Of a DNA stretch of 64,000 nucleotides, positions 61,701-64,000 are shown one piece after another. The translations under genes and the position numbers were made by a program. The DNA is from Symsagittifera roscoffensis (taxonomy: Eukaryota; Xenacoelomorpha; Acoela; Convolutidae). Location of the stretch: positions 54,880,338-54,944,337 of the forward strand of contig NC_087064.1 in NCBI RefSeq assembly GCF_963678635.1, read 5' to 3'. The notes below the pieces were generated by a model that worked only from the letters and a program-made list of their open reading frames with translations, was not told the origin of the DNA and did not search any database. Within the stretch, counting starts at the first letter, position 1, and every line of letters begins with the position of its first letter.

Positions 61701-61950
61701 ATATTTAGGTTTAGATCCAAGAAAGTTTGTACATTCACCAAACTGTTTGCCCTGATATGATGTTAATTTGTTCATTCGTCTTTGTTTGCTTATAAAACTT
61801 TTGACCTCTTAGGGTTAAACCGATTTATTAACAGATTATTGAAGTGTAATTTCTGTTCAGATGTGGGACTGCCGTACTTCTGAGGGCGTTATCAGCAGCA
61901 TGAGTCACAAGAACTCCCCGCACGTTTGTGGTGACGCTCTCGACGTCAAG
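34755..61950 (+). CDS. WD40-repeat protein, 5 exons, 3' partial; hosts the LTR element in intron 3
   Basis: Exons: 34755-34973, 35411-35600, 38430-38536, 58060-58209 and 61861-61950. All introns are GT-AG and the phases match, giving 252 residues so far. The first ATG (34755) opens an acidic N-terminus, followed by WD40 blades: FVCGHGNGAIT; FSASVDGNIYQ; LISAGRDTHVRMYDP; CFYSAGWDNSIKMWDCR. After the last blade comes HVCGDALDVK, a CGD-type motif I associate with a group of uncharacterised WD40 proteins (recollection, not tested). WD40 propellers are interaction scaffolds; no catalytic function is visible. Exon 5 ends phase 0 at a GT donor (61951), so the gene continues beyond 64000. Introns 2 to 4 are enlarged by transposable elements. 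Intron 3 spans 19.5 kb, almost all of it one young retroelement in the sense orientation. Confidence 0.85.
35761..36308 (-). mobile_element. Family A element, full-length copy in WD40 intron 2
   Basis: On the minus strand it has the head ACGAAAG hairpin region, the CGCGCGATATATTTTGCGC block, ACGCGTAAGCGAG, AGTCGGAAC and the tail hairpin ending GCAGTCTTGTT. Confidence 0.7.
36660..37099 (+). mobile_element. Family A element, 5'-truncated, first of a head-to-tail trimer
   Basis: Enters at TTTCGACTTTTTAACTAGCC and runs through ACGCGTAAGCGGAGG to the tail GAGCAGTCTTGTT. The next copy starts at the following base. Confidence 0.75.
37100..37628 (+). mobile_element. Family A element, second of trimer
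   Basis: A 529 bp complete copy, from GTTCCGACTTTCGATACGAAAG to GCAGCCTTGTT. Confidence 0.85.
37629..38149 (+). mobile_element. Family A element, third of trimer
   Basis: A 521 bp complete copy abutting the second with no spacer, ending GAGCAGTCTTGTT. No coding capacity. Confidence 0.85.
38959..38962. repeat. Target site duplication GCAG, left copy
   Basis: GCAG directly precedes the 5' LTR and GCAG at 57879-57882 directly follows the 3' LTR. Four to six base duplications are usual for Ty3/gypsy integrases. Confidence 0.85.
38963..39372 (+). repeat. 5' long terminal repeat
   Basis: Begins TGGAACCTGATC and ends CCCTAACTCA. It is collinear with the 3' LTR over all 410 bp with one difference (T at 39125, C at 57631). 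A polyadenylation-type AATAAA lies at 39167-39172. No convincing TATA box was seen. Confidence 0.95.
39375..39389 (+). other. Candidate primer binding site
   Basis: TGGTGCGACC lies two bases after the 5' LTR end. TGG here is the complement of a tRNA CCA end, the usual start of a primer binding site. I could not match the next bases to a specific tRNA. Confidence 0.55.
39390..40626 (+). other. Long untranslated leader of the retroelement
   Basis: About 1.2 kb between the primer site and the first convincing ORF. A 77-codon ORF at 39460-39693 is open but has no recognisable domain and may be chance. The leader contains twin hairpins near 40025-40109 and a run of short stop-rich sequence. Its length is unusual and leaves room for packaging signals or a splice donor. 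Confidence 0.6.
40025..40109 (+). other. Pair of identical stem-loops in the retroelement leader
   Basis: An identical 25-base sequence occurs at 40025-40049 and 40085-40109, 60 bases apart. Each folds as GATC, then CAAGG and CCTTG arms around a CTTAT loop, then GATC. Paired identical hairpins in a leader fit a dimerisation, packaging or translation-control element (inference). Confidence 0.6.
40627..41094 (+). CDS. Small basic ORF upstream of gag (ORF0)
   Basis: 155 residues with no recognised domain. It is highly basic: residues ~38-60 contain RTKRQTLKRKIITKQRQITR and residues ~118-130 contain KRGKRRIKKQYKHK, separated by an acidic/Ser stretch. Such Arg/Lys-rich patches could bind RNA or act as nuclear localisation signals, which is inference only. 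The ORF overlaps the gag start by 26 bases in another frame. A protein made from the same transcript would therefore sit just ahead of Gag and could influence gag initiation. A GT donor-like site (CCCAG then GTGACG at 41091) lies inside the overlap. It could be an accessory protein, a separate N-terminal part of Gag, or a minor ORF. Its A-rich coding style matches gag. Confidence 0.6.
   Translation: MSFKNLGNKQTIVLHNCEIDNKKYDLVITPHTQTVGYIRTKRQTLKRKIITKQRQITRKRFSKNRNAFSESETNSLDELYKLKESIDKNCPLHDQLYFSDSETTSNSSKRGKRRIKKQYKHKPVHLYNWNQPIRHINNYILTVIERKNELNAHPR
41069..45613 (+). CDS. gag-pro: Gag-protease polyprotein
   Basis: 1514 residues. Residues ~1-590 are unrecognised, with Gln-rich and Asn/Ser/Thr-rich disordered stretches. 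Residues ~600-790 look like a retrotransposon Gag capsid domain (YSVEDYLNAV, LDGAAQKWFSVLP, LRKIAIKKR). A CCHC zinc knuckle CNYCRRYGHSISEC lies at ~842-855. Residues ~860-1090 are a long Asn/Arg/Ser/Tyr-rich nucleic-acid-binding type tail. An aspartic protease site IDFLIDSGAES sits at ~1229 (DSGA), followed by about 285 residues that complete the protease region and link to pol. The TAA stop lies 31 bases before the pol ATG. The pol frame is open from 45543, so the two overlap by 71 bases and a +1 shift or reinitiation is needed. The length is large for Ty3/gypsy Gag because of the N-terminal half. No internal stops occur. Confidence 0.88.
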   Translation: MSSTHTPGDETPDDDEIFPFIIDATTDRGQHIFCKNLLLNLFEPGISPCKTEFPDVKIKRQIIDHYLKDICNITQQYGIYSIEFTSPNHNNRKYTIQTDDLDLEFSKVFSEYIKSIQYHNSQRANSIFTNEVFAIIYSYISILENEIPITNVSPTETSKHLRVRHEITLLSSYLNIIKENFTKDDVSQHTKHDLQKILAWFIIDYFTHNIDLIAQARKNFRPQNSNDDTAITEQSDYVWDPEWSHPAFISFPQSISSQAISTISYIRDYVKIIPFTIDATPLNYHTFLPDTQNNSLNSTVIHNENLNGTRNLTQQDIQTPSHFINEEIVHTTTTQQSISPIRPNLTTPKNTNPSQTQVTLQSTVKPSVAPKYSHMDYQTYRPMTIPSKTRKTFTRNNFTDHNYNYTHPSKTYNQPQRNFNQYTRSRNWDNPMTQPNSINFQTNPPQDHSENYPFFQQNKNKKQTSYQMDYLSSDVDFLQPDIFAPNTQEYRRQGIQRTRTNHRNFSPQSIDAQHQQPIQQQNLINTQSFQPIQQQNPMTAHSYQPSQMQNEIPLPYYLQQHEITRNQLSNFSQMPNAAESLQMTMNPYLMGGSSITSNKPLMVFTGTDPEYSVEDYLNAVTANLILNIGPEPINTPLHQNWIHRRTALIQTTLDGAAQKWFSVLPLEIKSNWKRFTQEFSKMFDSERNKQQQRVLCNEIRRLPNETIKQLAVRIETLVRKAYSLNTHDYKNTKMTEILMMTLTPQLRKIAIKKRASHPSSIREPDLDFRKLVDKLEQAEITMKLEETENLKLQYVNRIETTPTNINNIQESETDLVEKITEILNIYEKNPNFKGKPSFKKWCNYCRRYGHSISECRQKQQDNQNKPQKYKEPNKSFHQYMKKDQNLPNKTVYSNNSSGKPLPNNTNYTRNQSPYNSSYRGRSPERRNTHNSSQNHYNRPNSRNNYSRSHSNTQRFVSRSNSQSRNNYYPNNQSRNSSYNRNRNYSYNRNRSYSNNRNQNYPNNQSRNNSYNRSNFNRPNNNSQNRSRNNSQNRHSSYNNRYRNYSQSPHRNNNNYNNSNNRHRSSTPKHQRHINQVQSNPETTSDPPGIDDTVTDTLQLNQINCTSSDSEGDTENTLSINMIKVENDYESVIYEQPFSSHIYENQSEFLQNYYTTPINSTPTTQETNEINTTNQTNKNIKTKCLNTNHIYQNIQKEQPKEKIWTIPFLLESPRNKEFQPPDLEIDFLIDSGAESNIINIPTWNEIKTLHPKLTPLETSSKLATAQGSTLINYGKIQLFLLPTRTMEQSKILNKPFKQIFHITDIKYNIIGIPFISKYIPTINILNSKILIKDKYTKTKETSLTFFQRLNKQPPFFSKFYPIFNQQRKHLKPLSGNIYNFSIKQVHQYDKEQNKQKFYMSDFEFKPIHKFFKITISSIKYLKNSNSDIISLHVYNNTPYQVTLPLGLLGYCETNATISPIHEKAYRVNNILQLLDICQSTILNEELSINNIISNENRNTDYFTKNSIFQTYIQHK
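41091..41092 (+). promoter_or_regulatory. Candidate splice donor at the gag start
   Basis: CCCAG then GTGACG lies 22 bases into gag, inside its overlap with ORF0. Gypsy-type env messages use a donor near the gag start, so this is a plausible 5' splice site for a subgenomic RNA. The phase after gag codon 7 leaves one base. Confidence 0.35.
45645..47747 (+). CDS. pol: Pol: reverse transcriptase and RNase H
   Basis: 700 residues from the first ATG; the frame is open from 45543. The RT domain spans ~75-300, with LDARYLNSLI, TADMNSAYNQMPL, RLFYGISIGPAAFSAFM and the catalytic YLDDV near residue 211. A thumb/connection segment (FLGMLNFLSKY) follows. RNase H starts at ~352 with MCDASNFGIGAALLQ, then LMRECTAIIY and LFTDHKPI, and ends near DTLSR. 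The RLFYG motif replaces the more usual LPFGL of gypsy RTs. The remaining 220 residues are a poorly conserved linker before integrase. The TAA at 47745-47747 is in the same frame as the integrase ORF that follows, so it interrupts a pol reading frame that would otherwise continue. The break could be inactivating or a programmed readthrough point. Confidence 0.9.
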   Translation: MFNFQHSQITQDEFEKLAKQLIKYSSVYATSKFDVGKISSSLHLPLKPDAVFKKQRASKVPIHLHDKVNRLLDILEQYNIISPVNKEEQPKGNTFINPVIILAKGESLKIVLDARYLNSLIDESKCNWPIEPIQVILTKINGKYFTTADMNSAYNQMPLDEQSRRLTQFVIGNQQYEFNRLFYGISIGPAAFSAFMSKIFRPLILKKNAITYLDDVFMQSQTKDEMFNVLEKYHQILQNENLKAAPDKSHFFLTRVKFLGHNIERKTITPLKSRIDAIQKLQPPTNKKKIQEFLGMLNFLSKYVYKMQLYLRPFYNILRQQNNFEWNTEHQTRFEEIKKLLTEQISNTIPDSNQPFYAMCDASNFGIGAALLQSHNGTNKMNLISANSRLFTQAELRLSTLMRECTAIIYTLTEYEFLILGSKHPTVLFTDHKPIIFLFTQKSNPNHRVYRFQLILMKFPNLHIVWTAGKNLALPDTLSRNTPPELLTRKTTVEIPKNIKFYLAENETSPRLECKYAVKTDIEQSQINSLQHFPLYLDCQNNHYEVDLLGTSTFKPIPYSQWMKNNSQQKRTKQHPPKKDHFPLIEKEDLTDKINLSGPQTNDSKYTINQVFDLHDPLDTIPLSKFEIENIFLPPTQTITISTLKQYQNLDPIIRQLKSWHKYKTKPVKADSTILGNKTLLRYFRKFNNTTINENTDLLE
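47787..48482 (+). CDS. pol: Pol: integrase zinc finger and catalytic core, bounded by in-frame stops
   Basis: 231 residues in the same frame as RT-RNase H. The N-terminus carries the HHCC zinc-binding module (SHTQNIKGH, then CNDCIVC). The core has the DD-35-E triad: Asp in RISFDTKGP, Asp in VTDNGTEF, and Glu in LVEGMN exactly 35 residues after the second Asp. It ends at GMSPYEMVFN with TAA at 48480-48482, where Ty3/gypsy integrases normally continue. The next ORF resumes in the same frame after the stop. The ATG at 47787 is simply the first Met after the upstream UAA and need not be a real start. This is probably the middle of one pol polyprotein cut by two nonsense codons. Confidence 0.87.
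   Translation: MILIAFNISHTQNIKGHSGSEKTYSNFIQNFYFPNAPIWIKVLCNDCIVCQLNKPYPNQKQIAQKQDFKGQSLYFNHRISFDTKGPISPSSEGNSYIMVIVDAFTHYVAINPVPHCNAYYAYTTLYEHWIAKFGLPEILVTDNGTEFINNEIITLCHLYNIKHKPRTSHAPWTNGLVEGMNRSLQEYLRCIINGNDTKYTEWSADVKLFPLAYNSQITTTLGMSPYEMVFN
48501..49292 (+). CDS. pol: Pol: integrase C-terminal domain with GPY motif
   Basis: 263 residues in the same frame as the preceding pol pieces, which it continues beyond the UAA at 48480. The stretch LRKGPYQIIARP...HRNNLLPYY is the GPY/F module typical of Ty3/gypsy integrase C-termini, involved in integrase multimerisation or targeting in that family. After ~residue 160 it becomes Lys/Asn/Gln-rich and disordered, ending with a basic tail. It has no initiator of its own that fits a domain boundary, so independent expression is doubtful. 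Confidence 0.82.
   Translation: MFTANSHKNAQGYCQPNKDSICYNLPLHTHDEDHFHHPQILKLASGTHTEWILNRDKKHNEIYQKITKKLLQRQNINEQINSRFTPASELKIGTFVLIPNFNTQKGISKKLQPLRKGPYQIIARPTEVTYKITDSNKKEIVQHRNNLLPYYPKEYALRELTQLYSFTGLKIIQNEPHLKNTEQNDNPTENQNTKPTATKNNTQNHKESPKQRKNRKMTEQIIPQEQIDKSENRKTTRLRNQPRKNYKIFIPQSKILKKVEFQK
49293..49890 (+). other. Non-coding spacer between pol and the small membrane ORFs
   Basis: About 600 bases with frequent stops in all frames. TTAGCCTAAAGTA appears twice, about 30 bases apart, near 49650-49695. No domain-bearing frame was found; it is a plausible location for splice signals of a subgenomic RNA. Confidence 0.5.
49891..50121 (+). CDS. Small hydrophobic ORF, membrane protein candidate m1
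   Basis: 76 residues, not recognised. A very hydrophobic central segment (IIFLFDILESFLIILIIFCN and following) could span the membrane once or twice. It ends at TGA (50119-50121), whose TG is shared with the ATG of the next small ORF, giving an ATGA stop-start overlap. That arrangement allows termination-reinitiation. It lies between pol and env, where small accessory ORFs occur in some complex retroviruses. T-rich hydrophobic codons can arise by chance, so reality is uncertain. A CCACAG acceptor-like site lies within its 3' end near 50094. Confidence 0.4.
   Translation: MLFSQSVTQILINLKHFFTILETFIIFLFDILESFLIILIIFCNIFLIFYTILELFLQLSKTLDYIHRYDLYNLSK
50118..50306 (+). CDS. Small hydrophobic ORF, membrane protein candidate m2
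   Basis: 62 residues, not recognised. Two hydrophobic stretches (IFLLFVIFITFLSSLILTI and AIITFALATIFLIIFL) flank a short basic/Cys loop (CKCIKK), as in a small two-pass membrane protein of viroporin-like design (inference). It starts within the ATGA overlap with m1 and ends just before the ATG-less frame at 50312. The tight coupling to m1 supports co-expression. No homologue is claimed. Confidence 0.4.
   Translation: MIRTIFSRTDIFLLFVIFITFLSSLILTICKCIKKAIITFALATIFLIIFLEEYYNKHKPSH
50312..51448 (+). CDS. Long ATG-less reading frame (378 codons) overlapping env start
   Basis: This frame is open from the TAA at 50309 to the TAA at 51446-51448 and contains no methionine codon. It has clear coding character: residues ~1-230 are Pro/Ser/Thr/Gln-rich and probably disordered. 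The last ~130 residues look folded (IPLRLDWNTFIAPPPLFG, LKFEITVKLNNIT, TIEVIYKYDRYTK, IGYITFYNPYSG). It overlaps the env ATG by 13 bases. With no start codon it is most simply a 3' exon joined to an upstream initiator. A donor-like site at 41091 near the gag start leaves one base over, and an acceptor-like CCCAAG at 50376-50381 is phase-compatible with it. Non-AUG initiation or frameshifting from m2 are alternatives. The function is unknown; position and composition suggest a virion or matrix-like accessory protein (speculation). Confidence 0.6.
   Translation, partial: QFKNPSKIATQQSQNQSSPTSSQDNPTPPSTTQNPQTSTRISFQDNPYTFEERHARLSEPLEPVQRQAPLSEPTYNLYPTLPQELSRIRNPSQNQNTVEINRQIIHARRNRNFQTPRVHFDIPQSPSQNTPENPIGILPETPTLLSQRSTSSLPSDYLGSTPTSEQIRENPFNPPNQASRLPYWTTHSFTQGELNLVNNPIDISTDTTTSSSLPETLSLPSTPSISQISPPPFNLNFPNNLDARYREQSSINIPLRLDWNTFIAPPPLFGQHQESNRLHNWALNRLQYRQDIHNDIRDHNIQILQQNSLQLKFEITVKLNNITQHPYPLNPPNITAQSLPPPFITIEVIYKYDRYTKNTIGYITFYNPYSGLSYTCIF
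51436..54051 (+). CDS. env: Envelope-like transmembrane glycoprotein
   Basis: 871 residues. The N-terminus is a signal peptide (ILKLLIFLQLLFLVIS). A long Cys-containing ectodomain follows, with several N-glycosylation sequons (for example NIT, NTT, NRS). A strongly hydrophobic segment at ~695-730 probably anchors the protein, with a second hydrophobic patch (ILFAGFFGIF). The tail of ~120 residues is Pro/Gln/Asn-rich. A pattern near residue 519 (CYKRIPIFY, then FVDTLSRR, then a Cys) reminds me of glycoproteins of chuvirus- or rhabdovirus-like negative-strand RNA viruses known to have been captured by other LTR elements; this is a recollection and untested. It has no internal stops. The start overlaps the ATG-less frame by 13 bases and the stop overlaps the next ORF as ATGA. 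Confidence 0.78.
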   Translation: MYILKLLIFLQLLFLVISNQNINPSPRTGPQDLLVTHYDCEENEQKTLHKYAINQVSQCETEPQAIETTNVIATLYSKARATTVTGYKFTATFSEKKVHCSQVSNGNKNRLDHESFYQSNIERLLHLNPDDCKNELLRLNITQNKNSERKLVNFQVFSDSVHQSQLERHQGHIKLDEKYPYNGAHGRLTYDLHDKHWIPHIGINNPSNCKADTKNKGYQEIMFFDWKIQLEKIQLTRDLSDNTMIYQGIRLPCKNDQGYCDPTTRTQATIVWFPEDTCTTFQVARIHARMIKFHEKYFIQSIPYEQVHPSRKQSTNFRKIHNIENKLTRFQIYQETELACKYRNPLHRTQYSEILVEYEKGFDMTTGKIKLDPYATGHPPNEGTSYIPVNFEKSNGQPGGHLKPHDTRSTRLQELSLMNTTYFGNIHYDIHLDMKLDYTISRIFQEMSLSELETLHQLCELERTQILQSLALAVLKIPYAGYLLSGNRSNFLDYEGNILWFYTCTKKVSPLYVFEDKRCYKRIPIFYKNKVHFVDTLSRRTYFWDTAVPCGSENSHNVVQLNPDENKYYLLTPYPTLMQSLKKFSPESIRAIARNPNIDLQSIGIYSKSDIQHHIRTQQFQELLTQMDTIQRQSIDQNLRKLAETAGFADIYTQDYSGYFKDIKDYIYLNGEKYRPQDISPINIFSFVTLKNEILDFLGWPYYILEKLTILYAMFNFIGFLFSLLKGIYNTCAIHTQVNRQASVARILFAGFFGIFSTSINKILLDAQIKEYNTKIATRQNTYDEEHNNVDITPTAPQLPPLPNNHPLSLVPRNFRNLAITHNPNFRLTTSQSPIQHIMTHQSQDDNTYEQIIEQPHTTAFQSQNNHFFSP
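54048..54470 (+). CDS. Post-env accessory ORF, Ser/Pro-rich N-terminal part
   Basis: 140 residues, Ser/Pro/Asn-rich, low complexity and probably disordered; not recognised. The ATG lies inside the env stop (ATGA), so translation could be coupled to env termination. It ends with TAG at 54468-54470. A second frame, open from 54425, overlaps it by 46 bases and leads into the larger downstream part at -1. Base use is C-rich, distinctly different from the A-rich gag, pol and env. The two parts may be one frameshifted gene or two proteins. Genes downstream of env are rare in Ty3/gypsy elements. Confidence 0.5.
   Translation: MMSRQLGSLHRSNSHPTNLTSPIPIIPLFAFPPPDFPSSNVTSGMNSDTNSHISVLYSISQLNNPNIETPDEFADSEPSPSNNFHNSSNFSQPPFQPILSNNPDPITSTPSYASQVTPTYSSLHSDQSSHSPDTPESPQS
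54845..55855 (+). CDS. Post-env accessory ORF, folded C-terminal part
   Basis: 336 residues from the first ATG, but the frame is open from 54425 (about 476 codons); the upstream ~140 codons are also coding-like (Ser/Thr/Pro-rich, then REYINHPKHTNTKEFLAITL). The protein is rich in Phe, Tyr, His and Thr, with no signal peptide or membrane anchor, and looks like a folded cytosolic domain (SFKERFQIFSLTFHFLAPHE; YEFAVGTEELTTIKALQLLW). I do not recognise the family. The stop is TAA at 55853-55855, three bases before a strong GTAAGT donor of a 79-base intron. The function is unknown. As the last gene before the long 3' region, it would occupy an accessory-gene position like those of complex retroviruses. 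Confidence 0.6.
   Translation: MPTLSWTSYYHFTNPLCLPLSNTHIDIERNTDMLYRLTTPLTARQFTYVGYKKSLKTHTAPRANEYTLEYYDHNIIRANQDQFLDDDRFANPQITEKFFIKTPYIFTLNIFDRKFDHIISEALTDTQAYESFKERFQIFSLTFHFLAPHERDLHCSHDIMLRTKQTHTYSYYRFIQNHFDLHTPSRQPHHRFQFINSKYTSPFFLNFTYCIKDTNLHGILRNYDPITQMYIFCPITKTFNAEESRPFLIPHEFVQPIEIPILEFIHNTKFNHKLYNLIQNTPYEFAVGTEELTTIKALQLLWPLLQTKNIIRILAKLLTNSDLIHDIFPHGFFPDD
55859..55937 (+). other. Short intron just after the post-env ORF
   Basis: A GTAAGT donor follows CTAACAG. A consensus branch point TACTAAC lies at 55882-55888, and the acceptor TTTTCTTTAG ends at 55937. The 79-base length and full set of signals are unusual for chance. Its presence implies that element transcripts are spliced in the sense direction. 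Confidence 0.65.
55938..57468 (+). other. Long 3' untranslated region of the retroelement
   Basis: About 1.5 kb with stops in all forward frames. It contains TAAATTTATAAATTTA near 56045, repeated GCAGTAAAT motifs at 56071-56190, and a GC-richer stretch at 56700-56790 with CCTAACCCACC twice. No gene is recognised. The last bases before the LTR (CGGATGGG) are a poor polypurine tract. Confidence 0.55.
57461..57468 (+). other. Weak polypurine tract candidate
   Basis: CGGATGGG immediately precedes the 3' LTR. It is only partly purine, so plus-strand priming may use it or a tract further upstream (AAACGGAAGAAAATGATG, ~57368). Confidence 0.3.
57469..57878 (+). repeat. 3' long terminal repeat
   Basis: 410 bp copy of the 5' LTR with a single substitution. 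The AATAAA at 57673-57678 would end element transcripts. In the sense orientation it could also truncate transcripts of the host WD40 gene (inference). Confidence 0.95.
57879..57882. repeat. Target site duplication GCAG, right copy
   Basis: Matches the four bases left of the 5' LTR. It defines the exact insertion point in the host intron. Confidence 0.85.
58762..59314 (-). mobile_element. Family A element interrupted by a family D element
   Basis: The tail hairpin region (58762-58817) and CCCGAGCAAATAAATTTC, then the head GAAAGTCGGAACAATT at 59302-59317, are split by the 202 bp family D insertion. An isolated family A tail also lies at 58340-58392. Confidence 0.55.
59100..59301. mobile_element. 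Family D MITE, 202 bp, with clean terminal inverted repeats
   Basis: The left end CATTACGAGGCCAAGCTGTG and the inverted right end CATTACGAGGCCAAACAGTG match at 18 of 20 positions. The interior holds TTCCTGGATTCCAGAGA. It sits inside a family A copy. No clear duplication is seen outside the ends; TA within the end is possible. Confidence 0.75.
60030..60265 (+). repeat. Degenerate tandem GGGCTCATTCAGC repeats
   Basis: GAAAATTGGAGTCTTTCGGCGCC, AAAGTGGGCTCATTCAGCGCC, AAATTGGGCTCATTCAGC and AATTTGGGCTCATTAACC recur about every 60-85 bases. Strongly diverged. Confidence 0.5.
60643..61080. mobile_element. hAT-like MITE with G/C-run ends
   Basis: The left end CAGGGGCGGATCTAGGG and the inverted right end CACCAGCGGATTTAGAG form imperfect inverted repeats. 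Flanks GGATAGCG and GGGGAGCG agree at 6 of 8, consistent with an eroded 8 bp hAT-type duplication. It has G-runs at 60669-60687 and a long C-run near 61046. No transposase. Bases ~61090-61400 resemble its interior, a second diverged copy. Confidence 0.6.
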
Positions 61951-64000
61951 GTCAGATTAGTCAAACATCGGGCAAAAAAAACAGGATTTGTTGTTTCGAT
62001 CGAAGCAATAGGACGACACTTTAAAGCCTCATCATGATTCGTATTCATTGGTTGCAATTGAACACAGAAAAGGCCACAAAATAGCCTTAATAGCTTAATA
62101 GACATTAACCCAGGATACAAATTTGGTTCTTCATAAAGCACCAAATATCTTTTTAGCTTCACCTGATTGCTGCTTTACCCGATGAAAAAAGTAGTAATAA
62201 TTATTTACGAGGCTCAATATCTACTGATATTTAGGAAAAAGCAATTTCACATTAGTTGCTTGGTTTTTGAATTTTTTGGGGGTATTGCTTTTAAGTTATT
62301 TATAAACCATTGTAATCTTTGAATGTAACCTTGGTCAGAGTGTACCAACTGTCTTGAACTTTAACGTCAATATCGTTTCATATCTTGCATTGTAACATCA
62401 GTGGAAGGTTTCAACTTTATGTAGCAAAATAGTTCAAGTTCTTGGCGAGTATCAAGTTGTCAATCAAGGTCCCAAGATTTCTTTTCTAGCTTGTCATTTC
62501 AAACCATGTAAATTGCAAAATATATATTTTTTAAATGTTTGCTGGTGCGGAGGTCAACTGAAAAAAAACATGATTGTCTGTTAAAACTTTGTCAGTTTTG
62601 TCTTTTGAACTGCAGTATTCGACGACTGCAACCCAGTCACTAAGCTCAGTGCAAATAATGAGATTTTGATAAGAAAAACTTTTTAAAAAAGAGTTTAAAG
62701 AACAACGGTAAAATGAAAAAACATCCTCAAAAAATTCAAAACGGAACTTAATTTTTTTTTAATTTAAAAAGAATGGTGCACTTTTTGAGAACACTAGCTT
62801 ACAAACTCTCAGCTCGACTTCGTGCAAAACCAAGCATGAGCATGTTTAGGGAGCCACCTCGGTCATTTTTCTAATTTAAGTGCAGAAGCCCTTACATTTT
62901 TTTCTAAAAGCATTTGCATAAAAATTGATCCTGAAAAAAAAAGTTATACAAAATAACCGCTAAGACACTTACGACCCCGCCCCAATTTGATGGGCTAGAA
63001 TAAGCCAATCGATTTTCAGCACCATTTCAAAAAGTTTTGTTCATAAATTTAAGTCGATTTATAAACAAACCGAATTGGCCAAAAATAATATTTAAGAGTA
63101 AAACTATTCATGTTGGTTTCAAATAACCTGCAAAGTTTTACACAGACCAGAAAAAAAAACACTACTAAAATGCAAATTTTTACATCTGCTCAAAATTCGG
63201 TCTTGCTAGAAATCGGCTAAAAATTAAAATAATTGCATTTGTGTTAACCAAACGAACCAATGCGAGAAGCGTTTTGTTCGGTTACGCAGCAGCATTTAGA
63301 CAACTGCGTATTCATAGTAGTTGTCTGCTTACTGACGAGCATGAATACGCGGTTGTCTAAATACAGACCGCACTCTGTGTTTTTCTTTGCAAAATTGCAG
63401 AATTAGGAAATATGGGAATTTTTATTTTACAACAACCAAGAATTTTTCAAATTTTTAGGGTTTTTAAAAACAATTACTAGCATTTTTTTTCAATAGCAAA
63501 AAGCTTTTAAATTAAACAAGGATTGAACAGAAAGTTCCGACCATAGTCTTGAAAAGTACAACAAATTTTTTTTCAAAGTAGTGTCTTTTTTCTGCGTGGT
63601 GTGATAGAAGAATCTGAACAAAAAATTAGAGCTCAAGAATATTCGACAATCATAGTAAAATAAGCAAATTTGACACGAGATTTTGTAGAAAAGTAACTGG
63701 AAATACAAAAAAATTTAAAAATGTATTCAATTTTTCTGCAGTGTTTTGATTTTAATTTGATTTTTTTTGAGACTAAAAATCGAAAGTTTGAGAAAAGCTA
63801 AGCTTTCAGGCGTAAGTTAAGCATGAAGAAGCTACTGTAATTCTGCTTGCTCGCTTTATTTGTAATTAGGACTGAACAGCAAAAGTTTTAGTTCTGTTTT
63901 TCTCGATACCAGAAGAACTTTCTGAAAGTTCTGTAATATCGTTCGAATCACTTCAGAAAAACTCTAAGCTGATTTATCACCGGACCCATTTTGATGATTG
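61951..64000. other. Intron 5 of the WD40 gene or downstream; no exon recognised
   Basis: AT-rich sequence after the exon 5 donor. No WD40 blade-encoding exon was found before the window end. One strong stem-loop occurs at 63295-63361. Confidence 0.55.
63295..63361. other. Perfect 21 bp stem-loop, hairpin RNA candidate
   Basis: The arm TTTAGACAACTGCGTATTCA(T) pairs with 63341-63361 over 21 positions (one G-U in RNA), around a 25-base loop. Pairing continues imperfectly outside. The size is right for a pre-miRNA-like hairpin or a small foldback repeat; which one cannot be told from sequence alone. Confidence 0.4.

Overview
This is a window of an AT-rich animal genome. Three host genes can be reconstructed, all with GT-AG introns, and the introns and spacers are full of small non-autonomous repeats. 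Host identity is not proven. The combination of a TMCO4-type gene, an SPPL2-type gene, introns inflated by short repeats and an envelope-bearing Ty3/gypsy element would suit a tunicate such as a large-genome larvacean, but that is inference.

Layout. Bases 1622-14860 (+) hold nine exons of a TMCO4-like (DUF726) membrane hydrolase whose N-terminus is missing. Bases 14861-19941 are spacer with a degenerate satellite and a 1 kb inverted-repeat element. Bases 19942-23577 (-) hold two phase-matched exons of a nine-pass SPPL2-like intramembrane protease homologue in which all three catalytic motifs are altered. Bases 23578-34754 are repeat-rich spacer with only weak exon-like islands. Bases 34755-61950 (+) hold five exons of a WD40-repeat protein that continues past the window.

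The main object is an 18.9 kb LTR retroelement (38963-57878) in intron 3 of the WD40 gene, in the same orientation. Its 410 bp LTRs differ at one position and it is flanked by a 4 bp GCAG target duplication, so it is young. In order it carries a small basic ORF overlapping gag, a large gag-protease ORF, RT-RNase H, integrase in two pieces, two tiny membrane-protein ORFs joined by an ATGA overlap, a 378-codon reading frame with no ATG, an 871-residue envelope-like glycoprotein, and a further gene after env that begins with a second ATGA overlap and is followed by a 79-base intron. Two in-frame UAA codons break pol, while gag, the ATG-less frame and env are open. The extra genes on both sides of env are the best candidates for undescribed biology here.

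The repeat landscape includes: a ~520 bp hairpin-rich family (A), found singly and as a head-to-tail array; a family (B) bounded by short hairpins and associated with tRNA-like modules; an inverted-repeat family (D) packed with GGAATCC-type motifs; a hAT-like MITE; a foldback of inverted 15 bp minisatellites; and several tandem duplications. These explain most of the non-coding DNA.
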